From Polyangia bacterium (GTDB lineage: Bacteria > Myxococcota_A > Polyangia > Nannocystales > Nannocystaceae): a stretch of 64,000 nt of DNA. Made by a program: the position numbers and the translations under genes. The notes beneath the pieces were generated by a model. The model saw nothing but the letters and a program-made list of their open reading frames with translations. It was not told the DNA's origin and ran no database searches. Shown piece after piece: positions 1 through 8,485 of this stretch. The stretch is from the NCBI GenBank assembly GCA_030430565.1, contig JAUIKS010000003.1, positions 461,775-525,774 of the forward strand. The letters run 5' to 3'. Position 1 is the first letter of the stretch. Each line of letters opens with the position of its first letter.

Positions 1-351
1 GACCCCGGCGACTGCAGCGAGCACACGCGCGAGGCCGTGTTTCGCCACAAGGTCTACGCCTGGCGCGATCGCTGCTACCCGTGTCACTTCGACAGCTCGC
101 CGCAGAAAGCGCCCAAGTGGATCACCACGGGCTCGTGCTCGCTGGCCTCGCTCGCCACGCTCCGCAACGTGCAGCAGGGCGGGTTTCTGTCGCTCGAGCA
201 GCCGGCGGCCAGCAAGCTCCTGCTGAAGCCGCTGGCGGAGGGCGCCGGCGGCGTCGAGCACGGCGGTCACGACAAGTTCGCGTCGGTCGATGACCCGGCG
301 TATCAAGACTTTTTGTACTGGATCGAGAGAGAGGCCGCGTGCGCCCAATAA
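1..351 (+). CDS. C-terminal part of a c-type heme protein (5' end outside window)
   Basis: The frame is open from the first base, so the start lies upstream of the window. It contains one CYPCH motif, the CXXCH signature for covalent attachment of c-type heme, and ends with a segment (DPAYQDFLYWIERE) resembling the closing helix of periplasmic single-heme domains. Such proteins act outside the cytoplasmic membrane in electron transfer or as domains of larger secreted enzymes. The stop codon overlaps the start of the His-rich lipoprotein at 339, so the two are probably translated together. The full domain set cannot be known from this piece. Confidence 0.6.
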   Translation, partial: DPGDCSEHTREAVFRHKVYAWRDRCYPCHFDSSPQKAPKWITTGSCSLASLATLRNVQQGGFLSLEQPAASKLLLKPLAEGAGGVEHGGHDKFASVDDPAYQDFLYWIEREAACAQ

Positions 352-860
352 TCACTCCTATCCGCGGCGTTATCCTGGGCGCCGCGTTCACGCTCGCCTG
401 CTCCGGCGGCCCCGTGAGCACCACCAGCGACAGCGAGGCGACCGGGCACGAGACGCACGCGCACACCGAGGGGCACGAGCACACCGAGGGGCACGAGCAC
501 TCGACCGAGACGGAGCACGGGCACACGACCGAGGGGCACGAGCACACGACCGCGCACGGCACGACCAGCGAGGGCACCGGTCACGGCGAGACGACCGGCG
601 CGATCGAGTCGACCCCCGCGGGCTACTGCTACTGCATGCTCGAGTTCTGCCACGACGAGTATCACGCGACCTGGGGCGACGATCACGTCGACTCCGAGAT
701 GATGTGCCTCGCCGAGGCCGAGGGGCTTCCCAGCGTCGGCATGGACGTCGACGCCGGCAACTCCCTCGAGTGCCGTCTGCACCACTGCCTCCTGGCCATG
801 GCGAGCGGCGACACCTCGTCGTGCTCGAGCGCGCTCGGCATGGACGCCTGCCAGCCGTAG
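339..860 (+). CDS. His-rich repeat lipoprotein
   Basis: A 173-residue predicted lipoprotein starting at GTG 339, which overlaps the upstream stop. The N-terminus has a short hydrophobic stretch ending in a lipobox-like TLAC. Residues about 35-85 are a low-complexity stalk built on repeats of (T)EGHEH(T), giving a dense run of histidines. The C-terminal 75 residues are Cys-rich (YCYCMLEFCH, CRLHHCLL), suggesting a small disulfide-bonded or metal-binding fold. The His repeats next to a heme protein suggest metal or heme handling at the cell surface, but this is inference; no known family was recognised. Confidence 0.6.
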   Translation: MRPIITPIRGVILGAAFTLACSGGPVSTTSDSEATGHETHAHTEGHEHTEGHEHSTETEHGHTTEGHEHTTAHGTTSEGTGHGETTGAIESTPAGYCYCMLEFCHDEYHATWGDDHVDSEMMCLAEAEGLPSVGMDVDAGNSLECRLHHCLLAMASGDTSSCSSALGMDACQP

Positions 861-933
861 TCGTGTGCGCACGGCCACGCGGCTCACGGGCCAGCGCCGT
901 GTCAGGCGCGCGCGTAGGTGATATGACGGGCGC

Positions 934-1695
934 GTGCCGGACTCCTTCGAGCTGTATCAGTACGCCCTGTGGTTCGTGTTGATCTTCGCCGCGGTCAACT
1001 TCGTGTTGCTGTGGTTCGTCGTCGCGCCCTACGGCCGTCACCTGCGCAAGGGCTGGGGCCCGACCCTGAACCCGCGGGTCGCCTGGATCTTGATGGAGGC
1101 GCCCTCGCCGATCGGCTTCGCGCTGGTGTTCTTCGCCTCCGCGCGCGCCTTCGAGCTCGTCCCGCTCACGCTCGCGGCGCTGTTCTTGGCCCACTACGTC
1201 TACCGCTCGTTCATCTACCCCTTCCGCACCCGCGGCGGCGCGCGCAAGCCCGTGCTGACCGTCAGCTTCGGCTCGGTCTTCAACATCTGTAACGGCTCGA
1301 TCAACGCCTACGCGATCACCGAGCTCGCGCCTCACCTGCAGGCCTCGTGGCTGTACGACCCGCGGTTCCTGCTCGGCGTCGCGCTGTTCGGCTTTGGCTA
1401 CGCCGTCAACCACCAAGCCGACGAGATCCTCCGCTCGCTGCGCGCGCCCGGCGAGACCGGCTACAAGATCCCGTACGGCGGCTTCTACCGCTGGATTTCG
1501 TGCCCCAACTACTTCGGCGAGATCCTCGAGTGGGTCGGCTTCGCGCTCGCCGCCTGGACCCCGGCCGCCGCCGTGTTCGCGCTGTTCACCGCCTCCAACC
1601 TGGTGCCCAGGGCGGTCGCCCACCACCGCTGGTATCACGAGAAGTTCTCGGGCTACCCGCGTGAGCGCCGGGCGGTGCTCCCCTTCTTGCTGTAG
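934..1695 (+). CDS. Steroid 5-alpha-reductase-family membrane enzyme
   Basis: A 253-residue polytopic membrane protein starting at GTG 934. The C-terminal third carries the family signature YKIPYGGFYRWISCPNYFGE followed by a hydrophobic helix, closely matching the NADPH-binding region of 3-oxo-5-alpha-steroid 4-dehydrogenases (SRD5A family). About six hydrophobic segments fit the family, and the length is normal. These enzymes reduce the delta-4 double bond of 3-oxo steroids or related enoyl lipids. Myxobacteria related to Nannocystis are known sterol makers, so a sterol substrate is plausible but not shown. It stands alone, with no obvious operon partner. Confidence 0.88.
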   Translation: MPDSFELYQYALWFVLIFAAVNFVLLWFVVAPYGRHLRKGWGPTLNPRVAWILMEAPSPIGFALVFFASARAFELVPLTLAALFLAHYVYRSFIYPFRTRGGARKPVLTVSFGSVFNICNGSINAYAITELAPHLQASWLYDPRFLLGVALFGFGYAVNHQADEILRSLRAPGETGYKIPYGGFYRWISCPNYFGEILEWVGFALAAWTPAAAVFALFTASNLVPRAVAHHRWYHEKFSGYPRERRAVLPFLL

Positions 1696-1741
1696 CGGCG
1701 AGCGGCGACCCGCGAAAATTTGAAAAAATTGCCTCGCGTGG

Positions 1742-1765
1742 ACCCCGGCACTAGCGTGCCGGGGT
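1742..1765. promoter_or_regulatory. Perfect hairpin overlapping a GTG start codon
   Basis: Bases 1742-1751 are exactly complementary to 1756-1765, with a TAGC loop. The 3' arm covers the first two bases of the GTG at 1764 that starts the next gene. A 10-bp GC-rich stem here would hide the translation start, or act as the terminator of the upstream reductase gene. There is no T-run after it. Confidence 0.5.
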
Positions 1766-2414
1766 GAGCCTCTCGAACGCGCCTGAACCGTCCGCGCGCG
1801 CGCGCGCCCAGCGGTGGATCGCGCGTCACGCCTACCTGATCGTCGCGGCCGGCGCGTTGCTCGTGCTCTCGCGCACCGTCGAGTTCTCACCGCCCGAGCT
1901 GGTGCGCGTCGACCCCAGCGTCAGCGTCGACGCGCCCGCCGAGCTGGTCGGCGAGTTCCCCGAGCGCTCCTTCGACGAGCTGCCGGTCGATCCCCACGCG
2001 GTGCAGGTCCGGGCGACGCTCCGGCGCTACCAGGATCCGGCGATGCTCGCCGAGGGACCCGACATGGAGGCTGACGAGCGCGGCGTCGTGATCTCGCAGC
2101 CGGTCGTCACGACGCTGCTCGGGGTCAAGGCCGCGATCGATCAGACCGTGCGGCTCGAGGGCGGCAACCTGGCGGTCAACCTTACGGTCGCCGCGACGCC
2201 GCGGGTGGTGGACGACAGCGGGCGCGCGCTCGAGCTCGAGCACTCGATCCGCGTCGCGAGCGTGCGCGCCAAGAGCTGGCGCACGCGCGAGCGACGACGC
2301 GTGCATCTGCAGACGCGCGGGGTCTTGACCGGCGTCGAGGGGCGCGGGCACCGGATCGTGTTCGCGGTCGAGGAGCACCTCTTCAGCCTCGACCTCGAGC
2401 TGCAGCGCGGGTAA
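1764..2414 (+). CDS. Hypothetical single-pass membrane protein
   Basis: A 216-residue protein starting at GTG 1764. It has a charged N-terminus, one hydrophobic helix at about residues 23-37 (YLIVAAGALLVL), then a soluble domain of about 175 residues rich in beta-type alternation and acidic residues. No cysteine framework or catalytic motif is visible and no family was recognised. The topology suggests an extracytoplasmic domain anchored by an N-terminal signal anchor. Its start lies inside the hairpin at 1742-1765. Confidence 0.55.
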   Translation: MSLSNAPEPSARARAQRWIARHAYLIVAAGALLVLSRTVEFSPPELVRVDPSVSVDAPAELVGEFPERSFDELPVDPHAVQVRATLRRYQDPAMLAEGPDMEADERGVVISQPVVTTLLGVKAAIDQTVRLEGGNLAVNLTVAATPRVVDDSGRALELEHSIRVASVRAKSWRTRERRRVHLQTRGVLTGVEGRGHRIVFAVEEHLFSLDLELQRG

Positions 2415-2433
2415 CGACCCGCGAACGCGCGAG

Positions 2434-3498
2434 CTACGGGTGCTCACCGAGCCGCTCGAGCAGCGTCTCGAGCGCGTCGCAGGGCAGCTGCTGCGCGCGG
2501 GCGCGGTCGCGGAAGGTCGTGATCATCAGCCGGGTTTGGTCGCCGACCTTCGAAAAGTGGTAGCGGAGGTAGACCTCGAGATCGAAGGGCGCGAGCCTCG
2601 GCGCCAACACGCCGGCGATCCGCAGCACCAGCGCGCTCGTGAACAGCGCGACCAGCCAGCGCATGTAGCCCGGGCGCGCGACCGCGGTCGCCTGGCGGAT
2701 CGCGTCGCGGGCCAGCGCGCGGCCGGGCGGGGTCGTCAGTCGATGCAGTGACCACCCCGCGACCTCGAGCGCGGCGACGCCGGGGATCAGCATCGCCGAG
2801 CTGAAGGCCATGGTCTTGGGGACATCTTTCACCCGACGGGCCGGCCCGCCGCCGCGTCGCAGCGCCGCGACCACCGCGTCGACCCGCGCTCGCTCGCCGC
2901 TGAACAGGTTGGGGCCGAGCGGGGGCTCGTAGAACGCGACGCCCGGCGCGTCGCTCTTCACGGCCCGCCGCCGCGGAGCCCCGGGGAGCGGGTGCTGGTA
3001 GGCGGCGAAGCTGATCAGCCCGGTGACGAGCTGCGACCCGGGCACGCGGTGCGTCAGGAACGCGCGGTCACCGAGGTCGGGCTGCAAGCTGACGATCGTC
3101 GCGTCGCCGATCGCCGGCAGCAGCGCGTCGAGCCATGACGGCGCCTCGGGGGAGTCGGCGCCGCCGCGCAGCCCGGTCGAGGACACGCACAGCCAGACCT
3201 GATCCCAGCGGCGCGCGGCGACCTCATCGCTGCTCGTGAGCAGCTCCAGGTCGCGCAGCGGGTGCCCGCGACCACGTCCGCGGCCGCGCAGCGGGTAGAG
3301 CACGAATCCCGCTCGGCAGGCCTCGAGGTGCTTCGGCTTCACCAGCAGCGAGACCCGCGCGCCGCCGCGAACCATGTAGTGGGCGTAGACCTGCCCGACC
3401 GCGCCCGCGCCGACGACGAGCACACGAGGGGCTGACGCGCCGACGTCCTCGCGCTGGGCGGGAGCCTCTCGAGCCGGGGATTCTGCAGCGCTGCGCAC
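2434..3498 (-). CDS. Ketopantoate reductase-family (ApbA/PanE-like) protein
   Basis: A 354-residue protein. Residues about 24-50 form the Rossmann start with GAGAVGQVYAHYM, the GxGxxG dinucleotide site of the ApbA/PanE family, followed by LLVKPKHLE. PanE reduces 2-dehydropantoate to pantoate with NADPH in coenzyme A synthesis. This protein is longer than PanE (about 300 residues), and the usual C-terminal catalytic Lys/Asn/Ser set was not clearly located, so another 2-keto acid may be the substrate. A hydrophobic segment near residues 285-300 (LVALFTSALVLRIAGVLA) is unusual for a soluble reductase. Confidence 0.75.
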   Translation of the reverse strand: MRSAAESPAREAPAQREDVGASAPRVLVVGAGAVGQVYAHYMVRGGARVSLLVKPKHLEACRAGFVLYPLRGRGRGRGHPLRDLELLTSSDEVAARRWDQVWLCVSSTGLRGGADSPEAPSWLDALLPAIGDATIVSLQPDLGDRAFLTHRVPGSQLVTGLISFAAYQHPLPGAPRRRAVKSDAPGVAFYEPPLGPNLFSGERARVDAVVAALRRGGGPARRVKDVPKTMAFSSAMLIPGVAALEVAGWSLHRLTTPPGRALARDAIRQATAVARPGYMRWLVALFTSALVLRIAGVLAPRLAPFDLEVYLRYHFSKVGDQTRLMITTFRDRARAQQLPCDALETLLERLGEHP

Positions 3499-3661
3499 CG
3501 CCGCATCGTGGACCGTCGCGCCCGTCGCGTCTAGCGGCCCGTGGCGAAAGTCCGCGGGACTCGGCAGCCGCGCTCCTGCGGGCTGCTACGATGCTCTAGT
3601 CACGCGTGCCCCTCTCCTGGGGCGGCGAAGCGATACGGACTCCAAGGAAGGACCGGCGAAC

Positions 3662-4039
3662 ATGCAACTCGGCGCATTCTCTGTCAGCCTCACCGTCAAG
3701 GACCTCGGCCGCTCGCGGCAATTTTATCAAAAGCTCGGCTTCACCGTCGTCGGCGGCGATCAGGACCAGAAGTGGCTGATCCTCCGCAACGGCACCACGA
3801 CGATCGGCCTGTTCGAAGGCATGTTCGACCGCAACATGCTGACCTTTAATCCAGGCTGGAGCCCCGAGGCCGAGCGGGTCGACGGTGGTTTTAAAGATGT
3901 CCGCTCGATCCGTCGCGAGCTCGAGGCGCTCGGCGTCGAGGTCGCCGACGGCAACACCGAGGAGCGCGACGAGGGCCCGGCGCACATCGTGATCCGCGAT
4001 CCAGACGGCAACCCGATCTTGATCGACCAGCACGTCTAG
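3662..4039 (+). CDS. VOC-superfamily (glyoxalase/bleomycin-resistance-like) protein
   Basis: A 125-residue single-domain protein starting at ATG 3662 with an AAGGAAGG ribosome site just upstream. It has the two beta-alpha-beta-beta-beta modules of the vicinal oxygen chelate fold: FSVSLTVKDLGRSRQFYQKLGF at the start and AHIVIRDPDGNPILI at the end. Members are metal-dependent isomerases, dioxygenases or drug-binding proteins. The substrate cannot be told from sequence. Its stop overlaps the stop of the convergent gene at 4036. Confidence 0.85.
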   Translation: MQLGAFSVSLTVKDLGRSRQFYQKLGFTVVGGDQDQKWLILRNGTTTIGLFEGMFDRNMLTFNPGWSPEAERVDGGFKDVRSIRRELEALGVEVADGNTEERDEGPAHIVIRDPDGNPILIDQHV

Positions 4040-4752
4040 GTGCTCGTCGCCATCAGCGCGCGCGCGAGCGCGAGCGCGAGGATAGCGACGGCCGCGGCGA
4101 TCGTGACCCGCAGGCGCCAGCGATCGCGCGCGCGCGTCGACCTGCGGGGCACGAGCCGGCTCTTGCTCACGCGCGTCGTCGACGACTCGCTGCGCCAGCG
4201 AAGTGAGCCGTCCGGCTTGAGCTCGAGGATCGCGCGCGTGAGCGGCACCTCGCCGGAGACGCGGACCAGCGGGCCGCTCGGCGAAGGCTCGTGCTCGCTG
4301 GGGTCGCGCGCGGCGATGTCGAGCAGAGGCTCGAGCGGGCGCTCATCGAGGTAGGTCAGCACGAGCCGGAGCGCGCCGTCGGGGTCACGCGCGGGCGGCT
4401 CGATCCGCGGCGCGTGCTCCCCCTCGCGCTCGTAGCTGGAGGACGTCTTAAACGCGATCGTCGGCAGCTCCGCGAAGCGCACGACCAGGCCGAGCAGCGC
4501 GTCGTACCACTCTGGGTGCGCGCGCAGGTCGATCGCGCGCAGGTACTCGGCGAGCGCCTCGAGGCCCTCGCCGCCGGTGTACACCCGACCCCCGTAGACG
4601 ATCGCCTCGCCGTAGTTGTCCGGGCTGAGCGCGAAGCGGAAGCGGTGCGGCGGGTGCTCCGTCATCGGCTGCAGCAGGTGCAGCTCGCCGTGGTCGCGGC
4701 AGCGCTCTCGCAAGCGGCGCTCGGCCTCGGCCCACTCGACGCGCGACTCCAT
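4036..4752 (-). CDS. Hypothetical protein with C-terminal membrane anchor
   Basis: A 238-residue protein with a soluble N-terminal domain of about 200 residues and one hydrophobic helix at the extreme C-terminus (TIAAAVAILALALARALMA), flanked by an Arg-rich stretch. This is the layout of a tail-anchored cytoplasmic protein. No catalytic motif or family was recognised. The start at 4752 is preceded by three tandem copies of a 10-bp repeat that each carry a Shine-Dalgarno-like GAGGT on the minus strand. Confidence 0.55.
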   Translation of the reverse strand: MESRVEWAEAERRLRERCRDHGELHLLQPMTEHPPHRFRFALSPDNYGEAIVYGGRVYTGGEGLEALAEYLRAIDLRAHPEWYDALLGLVVRFAELPTIAFKTSSSYEREGEHAPRIEPPARDPDGALRLVLTYLDERPLEPLLDIAARDPSEHEPSPSGPLVRVSGEVPLTRAILELKPDGSLRWRSESSTTRVSKSRLVPRRSTRARDRWRLRVTIAAAVAILALALARALMATST

Positions 4753-4753
4753 G

Positions 4754-4783
4754 GATGACCTCAGATGACCTCAGATGACCTAA
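4754..4783 (-). repeat. Three tandem 10-bp repeats carrying ribosome-site-like GAGGT
   Basis: The unit gatgacctca is repeated three times directly upstream of the minus-strand start at 4752. Read on the minus strand each unit gives tgaggtcatc, so the gene has stacked Shine-Dalgarno-like sites. The one nearest the start has a spacing of about 6 bases. Confidence 0.7.
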
Positions 4784-4868
4784 GCGACAGCCTACACCAC
4801 GCGCAGCATCGAGCCGCGCGCGCTGTTTCGCTCGCCGGGCGTGGGGCGCCGCGTGTTACAACCGCTGC

Positions 4869-5351
4869 ATGGTGAAGACGCGTCGGCTGGCACGGAGAGG
4901 GCGATGGACGTGGACGCTGCTGCTGGCGCTCGGGCTCGTCGCCCCGACCTCCGGCTGCAAGAAGTCGGGGGACTCCACGCCGCCGGAGACCGCGGACGCG
5001 GGCGAGCCCGGCGGCCAGGACGACGAGGAGGGCGAGCTCGAGGAGCTCGAGGAGGACCCCTACCTCAACCCCTCCAACTTCATCACGGTGGTCGAGGGCA
5101 AGATGGACGAGATCGACGCCTGCTACGCCGAGACCGCCGGCAAAGAGGCGGAGCAGCCGACCGGGCGGGTCAAGGCGACCGTCGTGATCGACCGCGACGG
5201 CGTGGTCAAGGACGTCACCTACGACGATCAGCGCAGCGACCTCAAGCACGACGGCCTCTACGCGTGCATCAAAGAGAAGGTCATGACGTGGCAGTTCCCC
5301 ACCAGCCTCGGCGAGCTCGATCAGCCGATGCCCTACACCTTCAAGTTCTAG
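4869..5351 (+). CDS. AgmX/PglI C-terminal-domain-like lipoprotein
   Basis: A 160-residue predicted lipoprotein: signal sequence with a lipobox-like SGC near residue 34, an acidic linker (DDEEGELEELEED), and a C-terminal domain of about 95 residues. That domain has the pattern seen in the myxobacterial AgmX/PglI C-terminal domain: a Cys-Tyr near its start (DACYAETAGK), a GRVKATVVIDRDGVVKDVTY strand pair, a second Cys in LYACIKEKV, and a WQFP segment. The domain is found in gliding-motility and envelope proteins and resembles TonB C-termini. A role in the envelope is likely; the partner is unknown. Confidence 0.65.
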   Translation: MVKTRRLARRGRWTWTLLLALGLVAPTSGCKKSGDSTPPETADAGEPGGQDDEEGELEELEEDPYLNPSNFITVVEGKMDEIDACYAETAGKEAEQPTGRVKATVVIDRDGVVKDVTYDDQRSDLKHDGLYACIKEKVMTWQFPTSLGELDQPMPYTFKF

Positions 5352-5459
5352 GTCCGCGCGGCGCGGCGCCGGGGGCGGCGCGCGATAACCTGCGGTGATG
5401 GCAGCTATCACGGCGACGGCGAGCTGGCGCCGACGCGGTTGATATGCTCCCGCGTAGAT

Positions 5460-7172
5460 ATGAACGAAAAGACATGTCTAACGATATGTGTCGCGGGCGC
5501 GCTGGCGACGGCGCTGTTGACCCTATCCGCGTGCGGCGACGACGGGGGCGGCGACACGGACGAGACGAAGAGCGCGGACGCGAGCGAGACCGAGGCCACG
5601 GTCGGCGCCAGCTCCGGCTCCACGAGCGCCAGCCCGACCGCGACCGGCGACGGAGACGGCGACGGCGACGGAGACGGAGATGGTGACGGAGACGGCGACG
5701 GAGACGGCGACGGAGACGGAGACGGCGACGGAGACGGAGACGGAGACGGAGACGGTGACGGAGACGGCGAGAGCGTGCAGGTCGAGCTGCACCCGCAGCC
5801 GGGCGTGACCGGCAGCCAGCGGGTCAACTTCGCGCTCCCGCTCGCGCCGGGGCAGCTCGCGGGCGACGCCGATCAGCAGGTCATCGTCCGCGCCGATGAC
5901 GTCGAGCTGGCGAGCTTTCGTCGCGGGCTCGCGTGGCACCCCGACGGCAGCCTCCGCAGCGTGCAGCTCCAGGTCGACGTCGACGTCGACGCGGTCTCGA
6001 GCCTCGAGCTCCAGCTCGCGGTCGCGCCCGGCGAGCCCGCGCTCGACGAGGCCCCGGTCGTCGACACGCTCGTCGTCGCGGACGGCAGCGAGGGCCCGCG
6101 CGTGTGGACGACGATCCCCGCGAGCTGGCTCGCGGCCTCGGGCGTCGTCGGGCCGATGCGGACGGCCGCGGCCGACGCGGGCGCTCCCGCTGCTGCCTGG
6201 GACGCGCTGTGTGACTACGAGAGCTACGACGTCGACGCCTTCCTCGCCGAGATGCAGACCGGCGCGGTGTGGCTCTACGACCGCGGCACCACGCACTACC
6301 GCGGCTACGCGCGCGGCGGGCAGCTGACGCGGCTCGCGACCGCGTACCGCGAGACCGCGATCTACCGGGCGGGGCTGACCGGCGAGGGCGTCGACACCGA
6401 CATCCCGGTCCCGGACAAGGCCGGGAACGCGATGTACTTCTACGCGCAGAACCTGGCGATCCACTACATGCTCACCGGCGACGATCGCTTCCGCGAGTCG
6501 GCCGAGGACATCGGCGCGGCGATGTCGGCGCTGTGGTCGAGCCCGGGCTACGCCGGCGGCGCCGACTTCTGGACCGAGCGCCACGCCGGCTTCGCGCTGC
6601 TCGCCTACGTCTGGGCGGCCGCGGTCAGTGATGACCAGAAGGACATGTTCATGGCGCTCGCCGACGAGGCCGTGCTCGCCTACCTCGAGCTCCAGGAGGC
6701 GGGCTACCCCGGCGCGGCCGACGACGCGCGCTGCTTCCGGCACCACGCCGACGCCCACGGCGAGCCCTACGGCTACTGGGGCTGCAGCCCGTGGAAGAGC
6801 GCGATCCTGGCGGATGGCCTCGACGCCTACGCGCGCCAGCGGCCGGGCAGCGCGGAGGCGGACCTGGCCCATGAGTCATTGCGACGCCTGGCGAGGATCG
6901 TCGCCGCCGAGGGCCGCGACGGCGAGGGCAAGCCGTATTACTGGATGGGGCCCGGCGAGGGCCAGGACGAGCTCGACGACTACGACGAGCACTGGGGCGA
7001 GAGCGCCTACGTGCTGGCGATCGGCAGCGCGCTGGGCGGGGGACCCGAGCTGGAGCAGGGCGCGCTCGAGCTGATCGAGGGCATGGCGACCTACGGCTCG
7101 GCGCCGCACATGCGCAGCTTCAACTGGCAGTGCCGCTCGGCCGTGGCGGCCTCGTGGTTCCTCGCGCCGTAG
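5460..7172 (+). CDS. Lipoprotein with Asp-Gly repeat stalk and polysaccharide-lyase-like body
   Basis: The chosen start is ATG 5460 because the signal peptide with lipobox-like LSAC follows directly. A Ser/Thr-rich stretch leads into about 20 Gly-Asp pairs encoded by hexamers at 5647-5770, a highly acidic stalk. The body begins with a region ([14 protein letters not shown], then [13 protein letters not shown]) resembling the N-terminal RIFT-barrel of PcRGLX/YetA-like exo-rhamnogalacturonan lyases. A helical region of about 300 residues follows with repeated aromatic helices, as in alpha/alpha toroid domains. A surface polysaccharide-degrading role is a reasonable inference; catalytic residues were not assigned. 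An ACATGT-type motif overlaps the first codons. Confidence 0.65.
   Translation: MNEKTCLTICVAGALATALLTLSACGDDGGGDTDETKSADASETEATVGASSGSTSASPTATGDGDGDGDGDGDGDGDGDGDGDGDGDGDGDGDGDGDGDGDGESVQVELHPQPGVTGSQRVNFALPLAPGQLAGDADQQVIVRADDVELASFRRGLAWHPDGSLRSVQLQVDVDVDAVSSLELQLAVAPGEPALDEAPVVDTLVVADGSEGPRVWTTIPASWLAASGVVGPMRTAAADAGAPAAAWDALCDYESYDVDAFLAEMQTGAVWLYDRGTTHYRGYARGGQLTRLATAYRETAIYRAGLTGEGVDTDIPVPDKAGNAMYFYAQNLAIHYMLTGDDRFRESAEDIGAAMSALWSSPGYAGGADFWTERHAGFALLAYVWAAAVSDDQKDMFMALADEAVLAYLELQEAGYPGAADDARCFRHHADAHGEPYGYWGCSPWKSAILADGLDAYARQRPGSAEADLAHESLRRLARIVAAEGRDGEGKPYYWMGPGEGQDELDDYDEHWGESAYVLAIGSALGGGPELEQGALELIEGMATYGSAPHMRSFNWQCRSAVAASWFLAP
5647..5770 (+). repeat. Hexameric Gly-Asp-coding tandem repeat
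   Basis: About 20 units of the form ggMgac (ggagac, ggcgac, ggtgac) in frame, coding for alternating Gly and Asp. The mix of synonymous codons shows that the repeat is old or selected at protein level rather than a fresh slippage product. Confidence 0.85.
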
Positions 7173-7181
7173 GAGCGGCGG

Positions 7182-8375
7182 TCACTGACACGCCATGATG
7201 TCGGGGTTCGGCTCGCTCGCGCCCGGGTCCACGCAGACGCCGTCGGGGGACGTCTCGTGGGTGAAGCAGTCCCCGGGGTTCTCGTCGCAGTAGCCCTGGC
7301 ACTTGTCGACGTTGCACGAGCGCCAGTTGAGCGTGTGGAAGTTCGAGTCCTTCGCCTTGCCCCAGAAGAAGGTCTGGCAGCCGTGCGCGACGATCGGCCC
7401 GCAGTGACCCTGGCAGCGCATGATCCCGTCCTCGTCCGGCGCCCGCTCGCTGATGAAGGCGTCGATGACGTCGGCGCAGGTCGCCCCGCCGCCCTCGCCC
7501 TGGACGTTCTCCCCGCAGCGCCCGAACGATGCGTGCGCCCCGTTCTCCGAGTCGAACTGCGCCTCAGAGTTCGCGCACTCGTGGCACGCCGTGCACTCCA
7601 CCATCGGCGGCAGCCCGGCCGGCGGGCACTCGACCCAGCCCTCCTCGCAGGCGCGCTTGCGCCAGTAGTTGATCCGCTCGACGCAGCTCGTGCCGTCGGT
7701 GTCCCAGGTCGCGAGCGTGGTGTTGTGCGGCGGGCACTCCCACTCGCAGGCCTGGTCGAGCGCCTTCGGCACGCAGGGGCACACCGCCGCGTAGCGCTCG
7801 CCGAAGCAGTTGGCGTTGCCCGGGTGGGTGTCGCACGAGAGCTGGCTCTCCTTCGGGAAGAAGCACGACTTCTGCCCCTCCTCGTCGGTGTCGATCGACA
7901 CGAGGTACAGCCCGGTCGCGGGCGCCTCGGGCCACCAGCAGCCGCCCTCTTTGCACTTAAAGCCCAGGCCCTCGGCGACCGGCGTGAAGCTGGCGATGTC
8001 GGGGTAGTCGACCGCGCGGCCGTGATCGCAGGCGTTGAACTCGCAGTTGTCCCCGAGCGCGTCCTCGCAGACCGCCTTGCAGCTCGGGCCGTTGATGTTG
8101 CCGTCGTCCTTCATCACCCACACGACGTCGTTGTCTGGGTCGGGCCAGCAGGTGAAGCCGGGCGCGCAGTGGGTGCCGTCCGGGAGCAGCGAGCCCGTCT
8201 CGCTCTCGGCCGCGGACGTGCCCGCGGACGTGCCCGCGGACGTGCTCGCGGCCGTGCCCGCGGACGTGCTCGCGGCCGTCGTCGTGGTGTCGGTGTCCTC
8301 GGGAGCCGAGGGGGCCGGGCACGCGGTGAGCGAGCCGACGATGATGATGAGGGCGGTGAGCGTGACGCGTCGCAT
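7182..8375 (-). CDS. Cys-rich CAP/SCP-like lipoprotein
   Basis: A 397-residue predicted lipoprotein; start taken at ATG 8375, with 8387 as an alternative. The signal sequence ends in a lipobox-like LTAC. Residues about 22-60 are a Thr/Ser/Ala stalk made of 12-bp repeats. The remainder is rich in cysteines. Its middle to C-terminal half follows the CAP/SCP order: CVERINYWRKRACE, an AHASFGRCGENVQG segment (the usual H...GEN signature), and GHCGPIVAHGC (the usual GH..IV...GC). CAP proteins are secreted, disulfide-rich and of varied function. It is convergent with the 5460 gene, leaving 9 bases between stops. The ACAT-type motif lies 70 bases upstream. Confidence 0.7.
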   Translation of the reverse strand: MRRVTLTALIIIVGSLTACPAPSAPEDTDTTTTAASTSAGTAASTSAGTSAGTSAAESETGSLLPDGTHCAPGFTCWPDPDNDVVWVMKDDGNINGPSCKAVCEDALGDNCEFNACDHGRAVDYPDIASFTPVAEGLGFKCKEGGCWWPEAPATGLYLVSIDTDEEGQKSCFFPKESQLSCDTHPGNANCFGERYAAVCPCVPKALDQACEWECPPHNTTLATWDTDGTSCVERINYWRKRACEEGWVECPPAGLPPMVECTACHECANSEAQFDSENGAHASFGRCGENVQGEGGGATCADVIDAFISERAPDEDGIMRCQGHCGPIVAHGCQTFFWGKAKDSNFHTLNWRSCNVDKCQGYCDENPGDCFTHETSPDGVCVDPGASEPNPDIMACQ

Positions 8376-8444
8376 CGCTGCGTCCATGCTGCCGGAGCGG
8401 CGCGAGCGGGTCCATCGCGACGCGGGGCGGCCCCGCCGCCGATT

Positions 8445-8469
8445 GTTTAAGATGTCTCTTGGGACCTGT
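8445..8469 (-). promoter_or_regulatory. ACAT-type promoter-like motif
   Basis: On the minus strand this reads ACAGGTC, seven bases, then ACATCTTAAAC. The same two blocks with the same 7-base gap recur upstream of other genes in the window (53053, 58795, 58859 and, on the plus strand, 11189). It lies 70 bases upstream of the CAP-like lipoprotein start. Confidence 0.45.
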
Positions 8470-8485
8470 TCGTTGGAGCGAGCGC

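Noticed and set aside
388..1890. Long minus-strand frame opposite the lipoprotein and reductase genes
   Set aside because: Arg/Ala/Gly-rich composition with no motif, lying antisense to two well supported genes; typical of shadow frames in GC-rich DNA.
5523..6872. 449-codon minus-strand frame with Val/Ser repeats
   Set aside because: It is the complement of the Gly-Asp stalk and lyase-like body, with no independent support.
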